This document shows, piece by piece, positions 34,173 to 39,936 of a stretch of DNA of 39,936 bases; within the stretch, counting starts at the first letter, position 1; the number at the start of each line of letters is the position of its first letter. The stretch is from Thermoleophilia bacterium (lineage in GTDB: Bacteria; Actinomycetota; Thermoleophilia; Solirubrobacterales; 70-9). The DNA is taken from contig JAENXK010000007.1 in the NCBI GenBank assembly GCA_016649615.1, positions 1 through 39,936 of the forward strand. The letters are read 5' to 3'. The notes beneath the pieces were generated by a model. The model did not search any database and was not told the origin of the DNA. It saw only the letters and a list, made by a program, of their open reading frames with translations. The position numbers and the translations under genes were made by a program.

Positions 34173-35645
34173 TCAGGCCTGGTCGTCGGCCGGTTGGTCC
34201 AATGGCGCCACCGGGGTGCCCGCCATTGAAGTTACAAAGTCACCACTCGGGTACTCCGGCCGCGGGATGAACGCCTCCGGGTAGCCGTACATTCCGTGGC
34301 TGGAGATATCGAGTCCGGCCTCTTCCTCTGCGTCCGAGACCCTGAGGCCGGTGGTCGACTTGATCACCTTGAAGGTGATCAGCGAGAGCGCCATGACCAC
34401 GACGAAGGTGAACACGACCGCCAGGGTCTGAACCCCCAGCTGACCGATGGTCGAGCTGAAGCTCTGGTCTCCGAAGATGCTGTACCAGATGCCTGAACCG
34501 GCTCCCTCGGCCACCAGACGCGGTGAACCGAAGATGCCGACGGCCAGGGTTCCCCAGATGCCGGCCAGCCCGTGAGCTGACAGGGCACCGATCGGATCGT
34601 CCCACTTCTTCTCGATCGCCAGTACGCCGTAGACCACGAGGATGCCGGCGAGCAGGCCGATGACCGGAGCCGCCCAGTACTCGACGAACCCGCAGCCGGC
34701 TGTGATTCCGACCAGTCCGGCTATCGCGCCGTTGCCGGCCATGCCGACGTCGAGTGCTTTCGTCTTCAGATAGATCACCAGGCTGGCGCCGATGACCCCG
34801 GCGGCAGCGGCGAGCTGGGTGTTCAGCATCACCTCACCAAAGAAGGATCCTTCGGTGACGAAGGTCGAACCTCCGTTGAAGCCGAACCAGCCGATCCAGA
34901 GGATGATCACGCCGAGGCCGACCAGCGGCATCGAATGACCCGGGATCGCACGGGGCGAGCCGTCCTTTCCGTACTTGCCCTTTCGGGCGCCGAGCAGGAT
35001 CAGCGCGGCCAGGCCGGCGGTGGCACCGGTCAGGTGGACCACCGAGGAGCCGGCGAAATCCATCACCGGCTTGCCACCGACGTCGGAAAGCAGTCCGCCA
35101 CCCCAGACCGAGTGGGCGATGACCGGATAGATCAGGGCGCCGAACACGACCGCATAGATCACGTAGGCGCTGAACTTGATCCGCTCGAGCGTCGTGCCCC
35201 AGACGATCGCCAGAGAAACGGCGCAGAAGGCGAGGCCGAACAGCATCAGCATCGCCGCGTCGGCGGTCACTGCCGTGCCGAGAATGTCCTGCCCGAAGTG
35301 GAAGAAGAAGCCGTCGGTGCCGACGTAATCGGCGAGGTTGCCACTACCGAAGCCGGCGATTCCGTAGCCGACCGCCCACCAGGCGATGGTCACGATCGCC
35401 AGGTTGATGAAGATCTTGGCTACTCCCGTACCGGCGTTCTTCATCCGGGAGAAGCCGATCTCCAGGAACATGAAGCCCGCCTGCATGAGGAAAACCAGAA
35501 CCGTGGCGAAAGCCACCCAGACCATGTCCAGTTCGAGCGATTTGGCGGCTATCTTTTCAGCCGGTCCGGCCCAGGCGATCCCTGGCGCCGCCAGTGCGGC
35601 CAGCAAGGCCGCGATCGCGGCAAAACTGAATTTCTTGGCACTCAT
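34173..35645 (-). CDS. amt: Ammonium transporter (Amt family)
   Basis: A 490-residue channel protein with an N-terminal signal sequence (FAAIAALLAALAAPGIAWA) and 11 expected membrane helices. The pore twin histidines are His204 (GSSVVHLTGA) and His358 (ALSAHGLAGIWG), and Asp196 in VMDFAGSS is the structural aspartate. The cytosolic C-terminal tail is long and ends in a PII-contact-like region. The start is ATG at 35645. A full AGGAGG Shine-Dalgarno sequence lies 11 nt upstream and inside a small hairpin. glnB follows directly. Confidence 0.96.
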   Translation of the reverse strand: MSAKKFSFAAIAALLAALAAPGIAWAGPAEKIAAKSLELDMVWVAFATVLVFLMQAGFMFLEIGFSRMKNAGTGVAKIFINLAIVTIAWWAVGYGIAGFGSGNLADYVGTDGFFFHFGQDILGTAVTADAAMLMLFGLAFCAVSLAIVWGTTLERIKFSAYVIYAVVFGALIYPVIAHSVWGGGLLSDVGGKPVMDFAGSSVVHLTGATAGLAALILLGARKGKYGKDGSPRAIPGHSMPLVGLGVIILWIGWFGFNGGSTFVTEGSFFGEVMLNTQLAAAAGVIGASLVIYLKTKALDVGMAGNGAIAGLVGITAGCGFVEYWAAPVIGLLAGILVVYGVLAIEKKWDDPIGALSAHGLAGIWGTLAVGIFGSPRLVAEGAGSGIWYSIFGDQSFSSTIGQLGVQTLAVVFTFVVVMALSLITFKVIKSTTGLRVSDAEEEAGLDISSHGMYGYPEAFIPRPEYPSGDFVTSMAGTPVAPLDQPADDQA

Positions 35646-35649
35646 TTCA

Positions 35650-35668
35650 GGTAATTCCTCCTGTTACC
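35650..35668 (-). promoter_or_regulatory. Hairpin holding the amt Shine-Dalgarno sequence
   Basis: On the minus strand GGTAACAGGAGGAATTACC has 5-bp complementary ends (GGTAA and TTACC) with AGGAGG in the 9-nt loop. If it forms, the ribosome site is presented in the loop or held back. The stem is short, so this is only a candidate. Confidence 0.4.
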
Positions 35669-35738
35669 GCCGGGCCCCGGCCCACCGGTCGCGCTTTTGC
35701 GAATTGATGACCGGGCAAATCTAGGCGGCAGCGGAGGT

Positions 35739-35775
35739 CCGGCTCTTAGCCGGTTGGAGCAAATCGGAGTGCTCC
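35739..35775 (-). terminator. Two hairpins between the acyltransferase and amt
   Basis: Downstream of the acyltransferase, GGAGCA pairs with TGCTCC around 8 nt (35775-35756), then CCGGCT pairs with AGCCGG around 3 nt (35753-35739). They may end the acyltransferase transcript. The rest of the 181-base gap holds TAGATT (35723-35718) as a possible amt -10 box, with a leader of about 70 nt. Confidence 0.4.
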
Positions 35776-35826
35776 GGTTCTCACATCAGGCGAACCGCAG
35801 GAAAGCTCTTTTTCAAGCCACTTCCG

Positions 35827-36687
35827 CTACAGAAATGCGGGACCGCGCTCGACCAGGCCGCGGTACAGCGCCTCCTGGATCGTTTCCCGGACCCGCTCCG
35901 AGAGGTCAAAGACCAGGGACCGGTCCTGGCTTGCTCCGGGACCGTAACCGGAGAGGTCGATCGGCTCGAGAAACTCGATCCGCCAGCGTGAAGGAAGAGG
36001 CAGCAGCCCGAGCGGCCCGAGCAAAGGAAAGGTAGGGGTGATCGGCACATAGGGGGCGCCGACGATCTTCGCCAGGGCACTCAGCTCACCGAGTTTCGGA
36101 TAGATCTCCTCCCCTCCCACCACTGCTACCGGGACGATCGGCGTCCCCGTTTCGAGGGCCACTTCGACGAACCCTCCCCGGCCGAAACGCTGTAGCCGGT
36201 ATCGCTCCGAAAACGACTTGCCGAAACCCTTGGCCCCCTCGGGAAAGACCATCGCCAGCTGGTCCTGCTCGAGCAGACGGGTGAGGTTGGCCGGGTTGGC
36301 AGCCACCCCGCCGGTACGGCGCAACAGATAGCTGACACCGGGCTGAGCGAGGGTCCAGTTGAGGATCAGGGCCCGGGCCCAGCGCGGCAGAGGATGCTCC
36401 TTCTGGATCGCGGCGCCGACCATCGCTCCGTCAAAGGGGAAGACGGCCCCGGAGTGGTTCCCGACCAGCAGCGCCCGCCCGTGGCCGGGCACGTTGGTGA
36501 CGCCGGTCGTCCTGACCCGCCACCAAACCCGGTAGAGAAAGTCCATGACCGGGAAGACGGCCTCGGCGAATTCCTCGTCAAAGCCCCACTCGTCCTCGTG
36601 GTATTCGCCGGTCATCCGCCGCATGATGCATTCGGTTGCTCCCTGGGCAAGCGAGGCCCATTCGCGCACCTGCTCAACCTGGCTCAC
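35827..36687 (-). CDS. Lysophospholipid acyltransferase family protein
   Basis: A 286-residue member of the PlsC/LPLAT family that moves an acyl group to a glycerol-phosphate-type acceptor. The catalytic block reads VGNHSGAVFPFDG, with His78 and Asp86; the spacing (HX7D) differs from the common HX4D, as in the Rv0502-like group I remember. The acceptor-site block is VFPEGAKGFGK with Glu149. There are no clear membrane helices except a weak hydrophobic patch. The start is GTG at 36687, with GGAGG 8 nt upstream. It follows the epimerase, the arrangement known as Rv0501-Rv0502 in M. tuberculosis. The acceptor is unknown. Confidence 0.88.
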   Translation of the reverse strand: MSQVEQVREWASLAQGATECIMRRMTGEYHEDEWGFDEEFAEAVFPVMDFLYRVWWRVRTTGVTNVPGHGRALLVGNHSGAVFPFDGAMVGAAIQKEHPLPRWARALILNWTLAQPGVSYLLRRTGGVAANPANLTRLLEQDQLAMVFPEGAKGFGKSFSERYRLQRFGRGGFVEVALETGTPIVPVAVVGGEEIYPKLGELSALAKIVGAPYVPITPTFPLLGPLGLLPLPSRWRIEFLEPIDLSGYGPGASQDRSLVFDLSERVRETIQEALYRGLVERGPAFL

Positions 36688-36736
36688 TTACCCGTCCTCC
36701 TGATCGGCCCGCCCTGCATATTCATCGCCTGATCGC

Positions 36737-37753
36737 TCATCGCCTGATGCTCCTGACAGGTGAGCCGGGGTGAGGTGAAGGGAAAAGGGACCGCAGACCC
36801 GATTCCTTCTGGGCGAAATCCCGGGCCGTACCCTCGGAGTCGAAGGCCAGTTCGTAACCGATCTCCTCACGCAACCGCCTGTTGTCGCAGCCACGGCCCC
36901 ATCGCATCAGCAGTTCCCCGTCCTGAGAGAGGTCGGCGCTGCCCAGAAACCCGCCGAGTCCCTTCAGGACGAGGCTGGAAATAACCGGTGGCACCCCGAT
37001 CGCGGGTTTGCCGGCGAGCCGGAGCAGCCGGCTGAGCGAGATCGCTCCGTCAGGAGCGACGTTGACCGCTCCCCTGACCGGGTTGAGCGTTGCCGCGGTC
37101 AGTGCTCCGGTCGCGTCCAGGGCATGCAGCGGCTGGAGGCGCGGGTCATATCCCAGCTGGGTCGGGACCACGGGCAGGGTCAGGTACCTCGACAGCGGGT
37201 TGTCGAGTCCGGGCCCGAGTTCATACTGGAAGCGCAGCATGCAGCAGGTGATGTCCGGGTGACGCCGGCCGAAGCTGTCGAAGTACCCCTCAAGCTCGCC
37301 GATGTCGCGCTGAAACCGCGTCTTCAGCGGGTAGCGGCGGGCCATGTCTTCGGTCAGGAAGCTGGGCGCCCCGGGAGTCGAACCGTAAATCGCCGCCGAG
37401 CCTCTGACGACCAGCGCCTTGAGCGAGTCGCACTTGTCGCAGGCGGCCAGGAGCTGGAGGGTGCCGATCACGTTGATGTCGTGGAGGGCCCTCGAGGGCT
37501 GGCCGGCCTCCGGATACCAGATCACTCCGCAGTGGACCACCACATCGGGCTCGAGTCCGGGCAGGATCCTCGAAATGACCGGGTTGCGGATGTCGGCTTC
37601 GAGGAATTCGGTCCGCTCCAGATCGATTTTCGGCGGCGCCGTATCGATTCCGATGATCTCGCCGACCTCGGGGTCGCGTTCCAGGGCGCGGGCCAGCTCG
37701 GAGCCCCAGCGAGTCGCTACCCCGGCAATGACGACGCGGCCCTTCGCGGCCAT
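36737..37753 (-). CDS. NAD-dependent epimerase/dehydratase family protein
   Basis: A 338-residue extended short-chain dehydrogenase with a Rossmann start (RVVIAGVATRWGSELARAL) and a serine region GSAAIYGSTPG. The NAD-binding loop reads GVATRWG where GxxGxxG is usual. The expected YxxxK has changed: the segment YPLKTRFQRDIGELE has no clear Tyr-Lys pair four apart. The protein may be an NAD(P)-binding protein with altered chemistry. It starts 2 nt after the stop of the small helical gene (TAG AC ATG), so coupling is likely. M. tuberculosis Rv0501 (galE2) is the likely relative. Confidence 0.82.
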   Translation of the reverse strand: MAAKGRVVIAGVATRWGSELARALERDPEVGEIIGIDTAPPKIDLERTEFLEADIRNPVISRILPGLEPDVVVHCGVIWYPEAGQPSRALHDINVIGTLQLLAACDKCDSLKALVVRGSAAIYGSTPGAPSFLTEDMARRYPLKTRFQRDIGELEGYFDSFGRRHPDITCCMLRFQYELGPGLDNPLSRYLTLPVVPTQLGYDPRLQPLHALDATGALTAATLNPVRGAVNVAPDGAISLSRLLRLAGKPAIGVPPVISSLVLKGLGGFLGSADLSQDGELLMRWGRGCDNRRLREEIGYELAFDSEGTARDFAQKESGLRSLFPSPHPGSPVRSIRR

Positions 37754-37755
37754 GT

Positions 37756-37779
37756 CTAACCGTCGACTTGAGGTTTAGG
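37756..37779 (-). repeat. 24-nt inverted repeat, left copy
   Basis: Read on the minus strand this is the last seven codons and stop of protein A. The copy at 38881-38904 on the plus strand matches 20 of 24 bases and encodes PKVQVDG-stop in place of PKPQVDG-stop. The two copies face outward at the ends of a 1,149-bp segment. Confidence 0.6.
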
Positions 37780-38085
37780 CTTAGCTTCTAGTTTGGCTAC
37801 ACGACTGGTGAGCTCTTCGATCGCAATCTCCAAGTCCCGGAGATCGTCTCGGTTGACCAGGCGCATTCCCTCGAGCGTTCCGCGGGCCTCGCTGCCGCGC
37901 CTGGAAACCCCGTCAACCAGATCTTGTGCCTGGGCCCGGGTCTTGTCGGTCAGGTCCTGAGCCCGGTCGCGTGTCTTCCCGGTGGCGGCAAAGGCCCCTT
38001 CGATTGCGTCGCGGAGGCCGTCGGGAATGCCCCGGGGCCCCTCGTCGCCGGTTCCGGTGCTGCCGCTGTCCTCGCGTTCTGCCAT
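37756..38085 (-). CDS. Small phasin-like helical protein A
   Basis: A 109-residue protein with a flexible, acidic N-terminus (about 1-25), a helix rich in Arg, Asp and Gln (TRDRAQDLTDKTRAQAQDL) and a C-terminal coiled coil (RDLEIAIEELTSRVAKLE), ending PKPQVDG. No membrane or signal segment. Phasin-like or PHA-regulator-like proteins have this look, but I cannot name the family. TAGACT lies 6 nt before the ATG, so it could be leaderless. It heads the epimerase-acyltransferase operon. Its 3' end shares 20 of 24 bases with the end of the divergent gene at 38170. Confidence 0.7.
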   Translation of the reverse strand: MAEREDSGSTGTGDEGPRGIPDGLRDAIEGAFAATGKTRDRAQDLTDKTRAQAQDLVDGVSRRGSEARGTLEGMRLVNRDDLRDLEIAIEELTSRVAKLEAKPKPQVDG

Positions 38086-38091
38086 CTGACT

Positions 38092-38097
38092 AGTCTA
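38092..38097 (-). promoter_or_regulatory. -10-like hexamer for helical protein A
   Basis: TAGACT lies 6 nt before the ATG at 38085. A second possibility is TAGGCT (38104-38099) with TTGGCG (38127-38122), 17 bp apart, giving a leader of about 7 nt. Confidence 0.45.
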
Positions 38098-38169
38098 AAG
38101 CCTATCCCGGTATGCAGAGTTCGCCAAGGCACCGCTCTGCGGCGACGGATGGCCACCGGGCCAGATTGA

Positions 38170-38904
38170 ATGCCCGTCCGAATGACACCCCTGGAGCCGC
38201 CGGCCGCCGATGCGATCGTGGTGGGTGACTCCCGCCGCGCCTTCGCTCTGGCCCAGTCGCTCACGGTCCAGCCAAGGAGGAGCCACCAGGCACGGGGGCT
38301 CTGGGGGTACACCGGAACCAGCCGGGCCGGCCTCGACCTGACCGTTCAGTCGACCGGTATCGGGGGTCCGAGCGCAGTCGCGGTAATCGGCGACCTTGTC
38401 GCCGCGGGGGTTTCGACCGTCGTGCGGCTCGGGACGTGCGTATCCCTCAGTAAAGAGCTCAAACCCGGCGAGGTCCTCCTGGTCGAGCGGGCGATTGCCG
38501 CCGACGGAGCCGGCCGCGCCCTCGCCGGGCAGGCGGCCGGGCCCGAAACCGTCTCCGGCCCGGTAGCGGTCAGGCCCGACCGGGAGCTTTTCAAGTCGCT
38601 GATCGGCCTCGGCCGGCCGGCCACCGTTTCCAGCCACGACCTGGTCGCCCGGCTGGATCCCGGGGCGGCAGCCTTCGACAGCGCGACCGAGCGGACCCCG
38701 GTGGCCCGCGACCTCCAGACCGCCGCGACCCTGGCGGTCACCCGGAGGCTGGGTATCCGGGGGGCCGCACTCCTGATCGCCATCGAAAACGGGTGGTCCG
38801 ACCGGCTGACTGAGGCCGAACTGGAGGAACGCTTCCTGGATCTCGGTCCGGCGGTACTGCGGGTGCTGGAACGGAGTGACCCTAAGGTTCAAGTTGACGG
38901 TTAG
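38170..38904 (+). CDS. Nucleoside-phosphorylase-fold protein, divergent
   Basis: A 244-residue protein with the PNP_UDP_1 (purine/uridine phosphorylase, MTA nucleosidase) fold. QSTGIGGPSAVAVIGDLVAA and TVVRLGTCVSLS are the phosphate/ribose-site signatures. In typical members a Met-Glu pair holds the ribose; here the matching helix reads RDLQTAATLAV (Leu182-Gln183), and the catalytic Asp near the end is replaced by IAIEN (Glu206). It may have a changed substrate or activity. ATG at 38170 is used (another at 38182); no Shine-Dalgarno sequence is seen. It converges on helical protein B with 1 base between the genes. Confidence 0.78.
   Translation: MPVRMTPLEPPAADAIVVGDSRRAFALAQSLTVQPRRSHQARGLWGYTGTSRAGLDLTVQSTGIGGPSAVAVIGDLVAAGVSTVVRLGTCVSLSKELKPGEVLLVERAIAADGAGRALAGQAAGPETVSGPVAVRPDRELFKSLIGLGRPATVSSHDLVARLDPGAAAFDSATERTPVARDLQTAATLAVTRRLGIRGAALLIAIENGWSDRLTEAELEERFLDLGPAVLRVLERSDPKVQVDG
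38881..38904 (+). repeat. 24-nt inverted repeat, right copy
   Basis: The last seven codons and stop of the nucleoside-phosphorylase-like gene. It pairs with 37756-37779 at 20 of 24 positions in inverted orientation. Confidence 0.6.
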
Positions 38905-38905
38905 G

Positions 38906-39256
38906 TCAGGCCTCCGGCGAGTCACCCTTCCCAGAGTCGGCTTCGCGGCGCAGCTGACGGATTTCGTCGAGAGCCCGGTCGAGCCGGTCCTCGGTTTCCT
39001 CGAGCCGGTCCGAAAGCGACCTGAGCCGGCGCTCCAGCCGGTCGGCCTCGTCCTGGGAGGAAACGTTGAGCGCGCCCATCGCCGCGCGCTGGGCTTCGGT
39101 CGCCCTGTCCCTGGCCGCCGCGGCGGCCGCCAGGGCCTGGCCGAAGCCGGGGCTTCCGATCAAGGCCTGGGCGAAGTCTGACGCCGCCCGCTCTCCCCCG
39201 GACCGGACCCGGTCGGTGATTCCTTCGTCTTCGTCGCTGTCGCCCTTTTCGCCCAT
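38906..39256 (-). CDS. Small phasin-like helical protein B
   Basis: A 116-residue protein of the same build as protein A: acidic N-terminus (GEKGDSDEDEG), a central Ala-rich helix (FGQALAAAAAARDRATEA) and a C-terminal coiled coil (DEADRLERRLRSLSDRLEET). The spacing of the last hydrophobic positions and a Val/Asn start of the coil resemble protein A, so they may be distant paralogues. No membrane segment. TAGGAT lies 6 nt before its ATG. Function unknown; its neighbour is the divergent nucleosidase-like gene. Confidence 0.68.
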   Translation of the reverse strand: MGEKGDSDEDEGITDRVRSGGERAASDFAQALIGSPGFGQALAAAAAARDRATEAQRAAMGALNVSSQDEADRLERRLRSLSDRLEETEDRLDRALDEIRQLRREADSGKGDSPEA

Positions 39257-39262
39257 GCGCTC

Positions 39263-39268
39263 ATCCTA
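39263..39268 (-). promoter_or_regulatory. -10-like hexamer for helical protein B
   Basis: TAGGAT lies 6 nt before the ATG at 39256, the same hexamer as at 12000. Confidence 0.45.
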
Positions 39269-39356
39269 ATGCCAGGGGCCGGGGGCGAGCCGGGGTTCGG
39301 AGTCGGGAGGCAGGCCGCCGATCCTCGTCGGAATACGGGCCTGCATAGATAGTGCG

Positions 39357-39366
39357 GCGGTACCGC
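39357..39366. promoter_or_regulatory. Perfect palindrome GCGGTACCGC
   Basis: A 10-bp palindrome in the 190-base divergent gap between helical protein B and the secreted protein. It could be an operator, but one short palindrome in GC-rich DNA is weak evidence. I see no other element in this gap. Confidence 0.25.
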
Positions 39367-39446
39367 ATCGAACCCGTCTGCGATACGGTTTTGCTGCCGC
39401 ATCTCGGGAGAGTGTCGGCCGTGTCTGGTTTAGTTGGGTACTACGG

Positions 39447-39936
39447 GTGGAACAGAGTTTCGAGTCGACACGACGGAATCGCTCAGTCGCTTTTTTCGCG
39501 GCTCTGCTTTTTGTGCTTGTTTCCGGCTTGAGCGCCGGGTTTGCGAGCGCCGCTCCAGGTGTTTCAGGGCCGCCCGCACCGGGGCAGAATTCGGCCCTCG
39601 CCGGGCAGAGCGAGCCCGGATGTGATCCCGCCGGCGCCGACTGCGCGGTGGCCGGCGAACCAGAACCGCCCGCGACTACGCCGCCGGCGTCCGGTAATCA
39701 GTCCGGCGACGACTCCTCCGGCGGCGTGGCCCCGAAGCCGGAGCCGCCCTCTGACCCCGGCAATGAAGGCTCGGGCAAGGACGGCAACTCCGGATCCGGA
39801 ATCACCCCGCCCGGTTCGGAACCCAAGTTCGTCGAAGAGGACCCCGACCTCAGCGGCGGAGTCTCCCCGGACGACGGGCCGGCGACCGGTGATCCGCTCG
39901 ACGTCGCCCCGCTCGCGGTTCCCAACTTCCTGATCA
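39447..39936 (+). CDS. Secreted Pro/Gly/Ser-rich protein, 5' part
   Basis: The frame opens at GTG 39447 and runs past the window end without a stop. The first 38 residues form a signal peptide: basic RRNRS, hydrophobic core VAFFAALLFVLVSGLSAGF, then a cleavage site at ASA-AP. The mature part visible (about 125 residues) is low complexity, rich in Pro, Gly, Ser, Asp and Glu, with a pair of cysteines (GCDPAGADCAV) and repeated PPA/PEPP-type runs. This looks like an exported linker or stalk leading to a domain outside the window. The start is the only one near the signal peptide and has no good Shine-Dalgarno site. Confidence 0.7.
   Translation, partial: MEQSFESTRRNRSVAFFAALLFVLVSGLSAGFASAAPGVSGPPAPGQNSALAGQSEPGCDPAGADCAVAGEPEPPATTPPASGNQSGDDSSGGVAPKPEPPSDPGNEGSGKDGNSGSGITPPGSEPKFVEEDPDLSGGVSPDDGPATGDPLDVAPLAVPNFLI

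Noticed and set aside
35739-35775. A tRNA-like fold in the paired hairpins upstream of amt
   Set aside because: There is no anticodon arm or T-loop sequence; only two simple stems are present.

Overview
The window is G+C-rich bacterial chromosome, densely packed, with 39 protein-coding genes (two cut by the window ends) and one tRNA. The gene content (CarD, DisA, a DUF3817 protein, type III pantothenate kinase, an Rv0501/Rv0502-like epimerase-acyltransferase pair, many GTG and TTG starts) points to Actinomycetota. A SigH-type sigma factor plus a gene order close to that of Bacillus subtilis suggest a deep branch such as Thermoleophilia/Solirubrobacterales. That placement is inference from family knowledge, not from a search.

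Layout, left to right. 1-556: end of a membrane-protein gene (+) and tRNA-Thr(UGU) (-). 670-11888, all on -: sigH, rlmB, cysS, a long coiled-coil protein, an acyl-CoA synthetase, ispF, a PHP phosphatase, ispD, carD, disA, radA. 12013-15388, on +: a four-gene island with two small membrane proteins, an M3 oligopeptidase and a secreted lysozyme/transglycosylase-like protein. 15398-24385, on -: clpC, tal, lysS, greA, an alpha/beta hydrolase, dus, coaX. 24474-25235, on +: a glutathione-S-transferase-like gene. 25241-33731, on -: folK, folB, folP, a flavin amine oxidase, ftsH, hpt, tilS and a class III nucleotide cyclase with a MerR-like DNA-binding domain. 33804-35645, on -: amt-glnB, read amt first, closed by a strong hairpin. 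35827-38085, on -: acyltransferase, NAD epimerase and a small helical protein, read from high to low coordinates. 38170-39936: a divergent nucleoside-phosphorylase-like gene (+), a second small helical protein (-) and the start of a secreted proline/glycine-rich protein (+).

Read from high to low coordinates, tilS-hpt-ftsH-folP-folB-folK-coaX-dus-lysS-clpC-radA-disA-ispD-ispF-cysS-rlmB-sigH matches the known B. subtilis order almost gene for gene, with local insertions. It joins tRNA modification, purine salvage, membrane and cytosolic proteolysis, folate and CoA synthesis, tRNA charging, DNA repair with c-di-AMP signalling, isoprenoid synthesis and a sigma factor.

At least ten genes have a -10-like hexamer only 6-8 nt before the start codon and no Shine-Dalgarno sequence, which suggests widespread leaderless transcription. 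Genes inside operons instead use overlaps or Shine-Dalgarno sites. No CRISPR array, insertion sequence, phage gene or rRNA was seen, and no gene-free stretch exceeds 300 bases. The most unusual items are the HTH-cyclase fusion, the leaderless-promoter pattern, a 24-nt inverted pair at the 3' ends of two divergent genes, a PII protein without Tyr51, and a carD start that does not fit its Shine-Dalgarno site.
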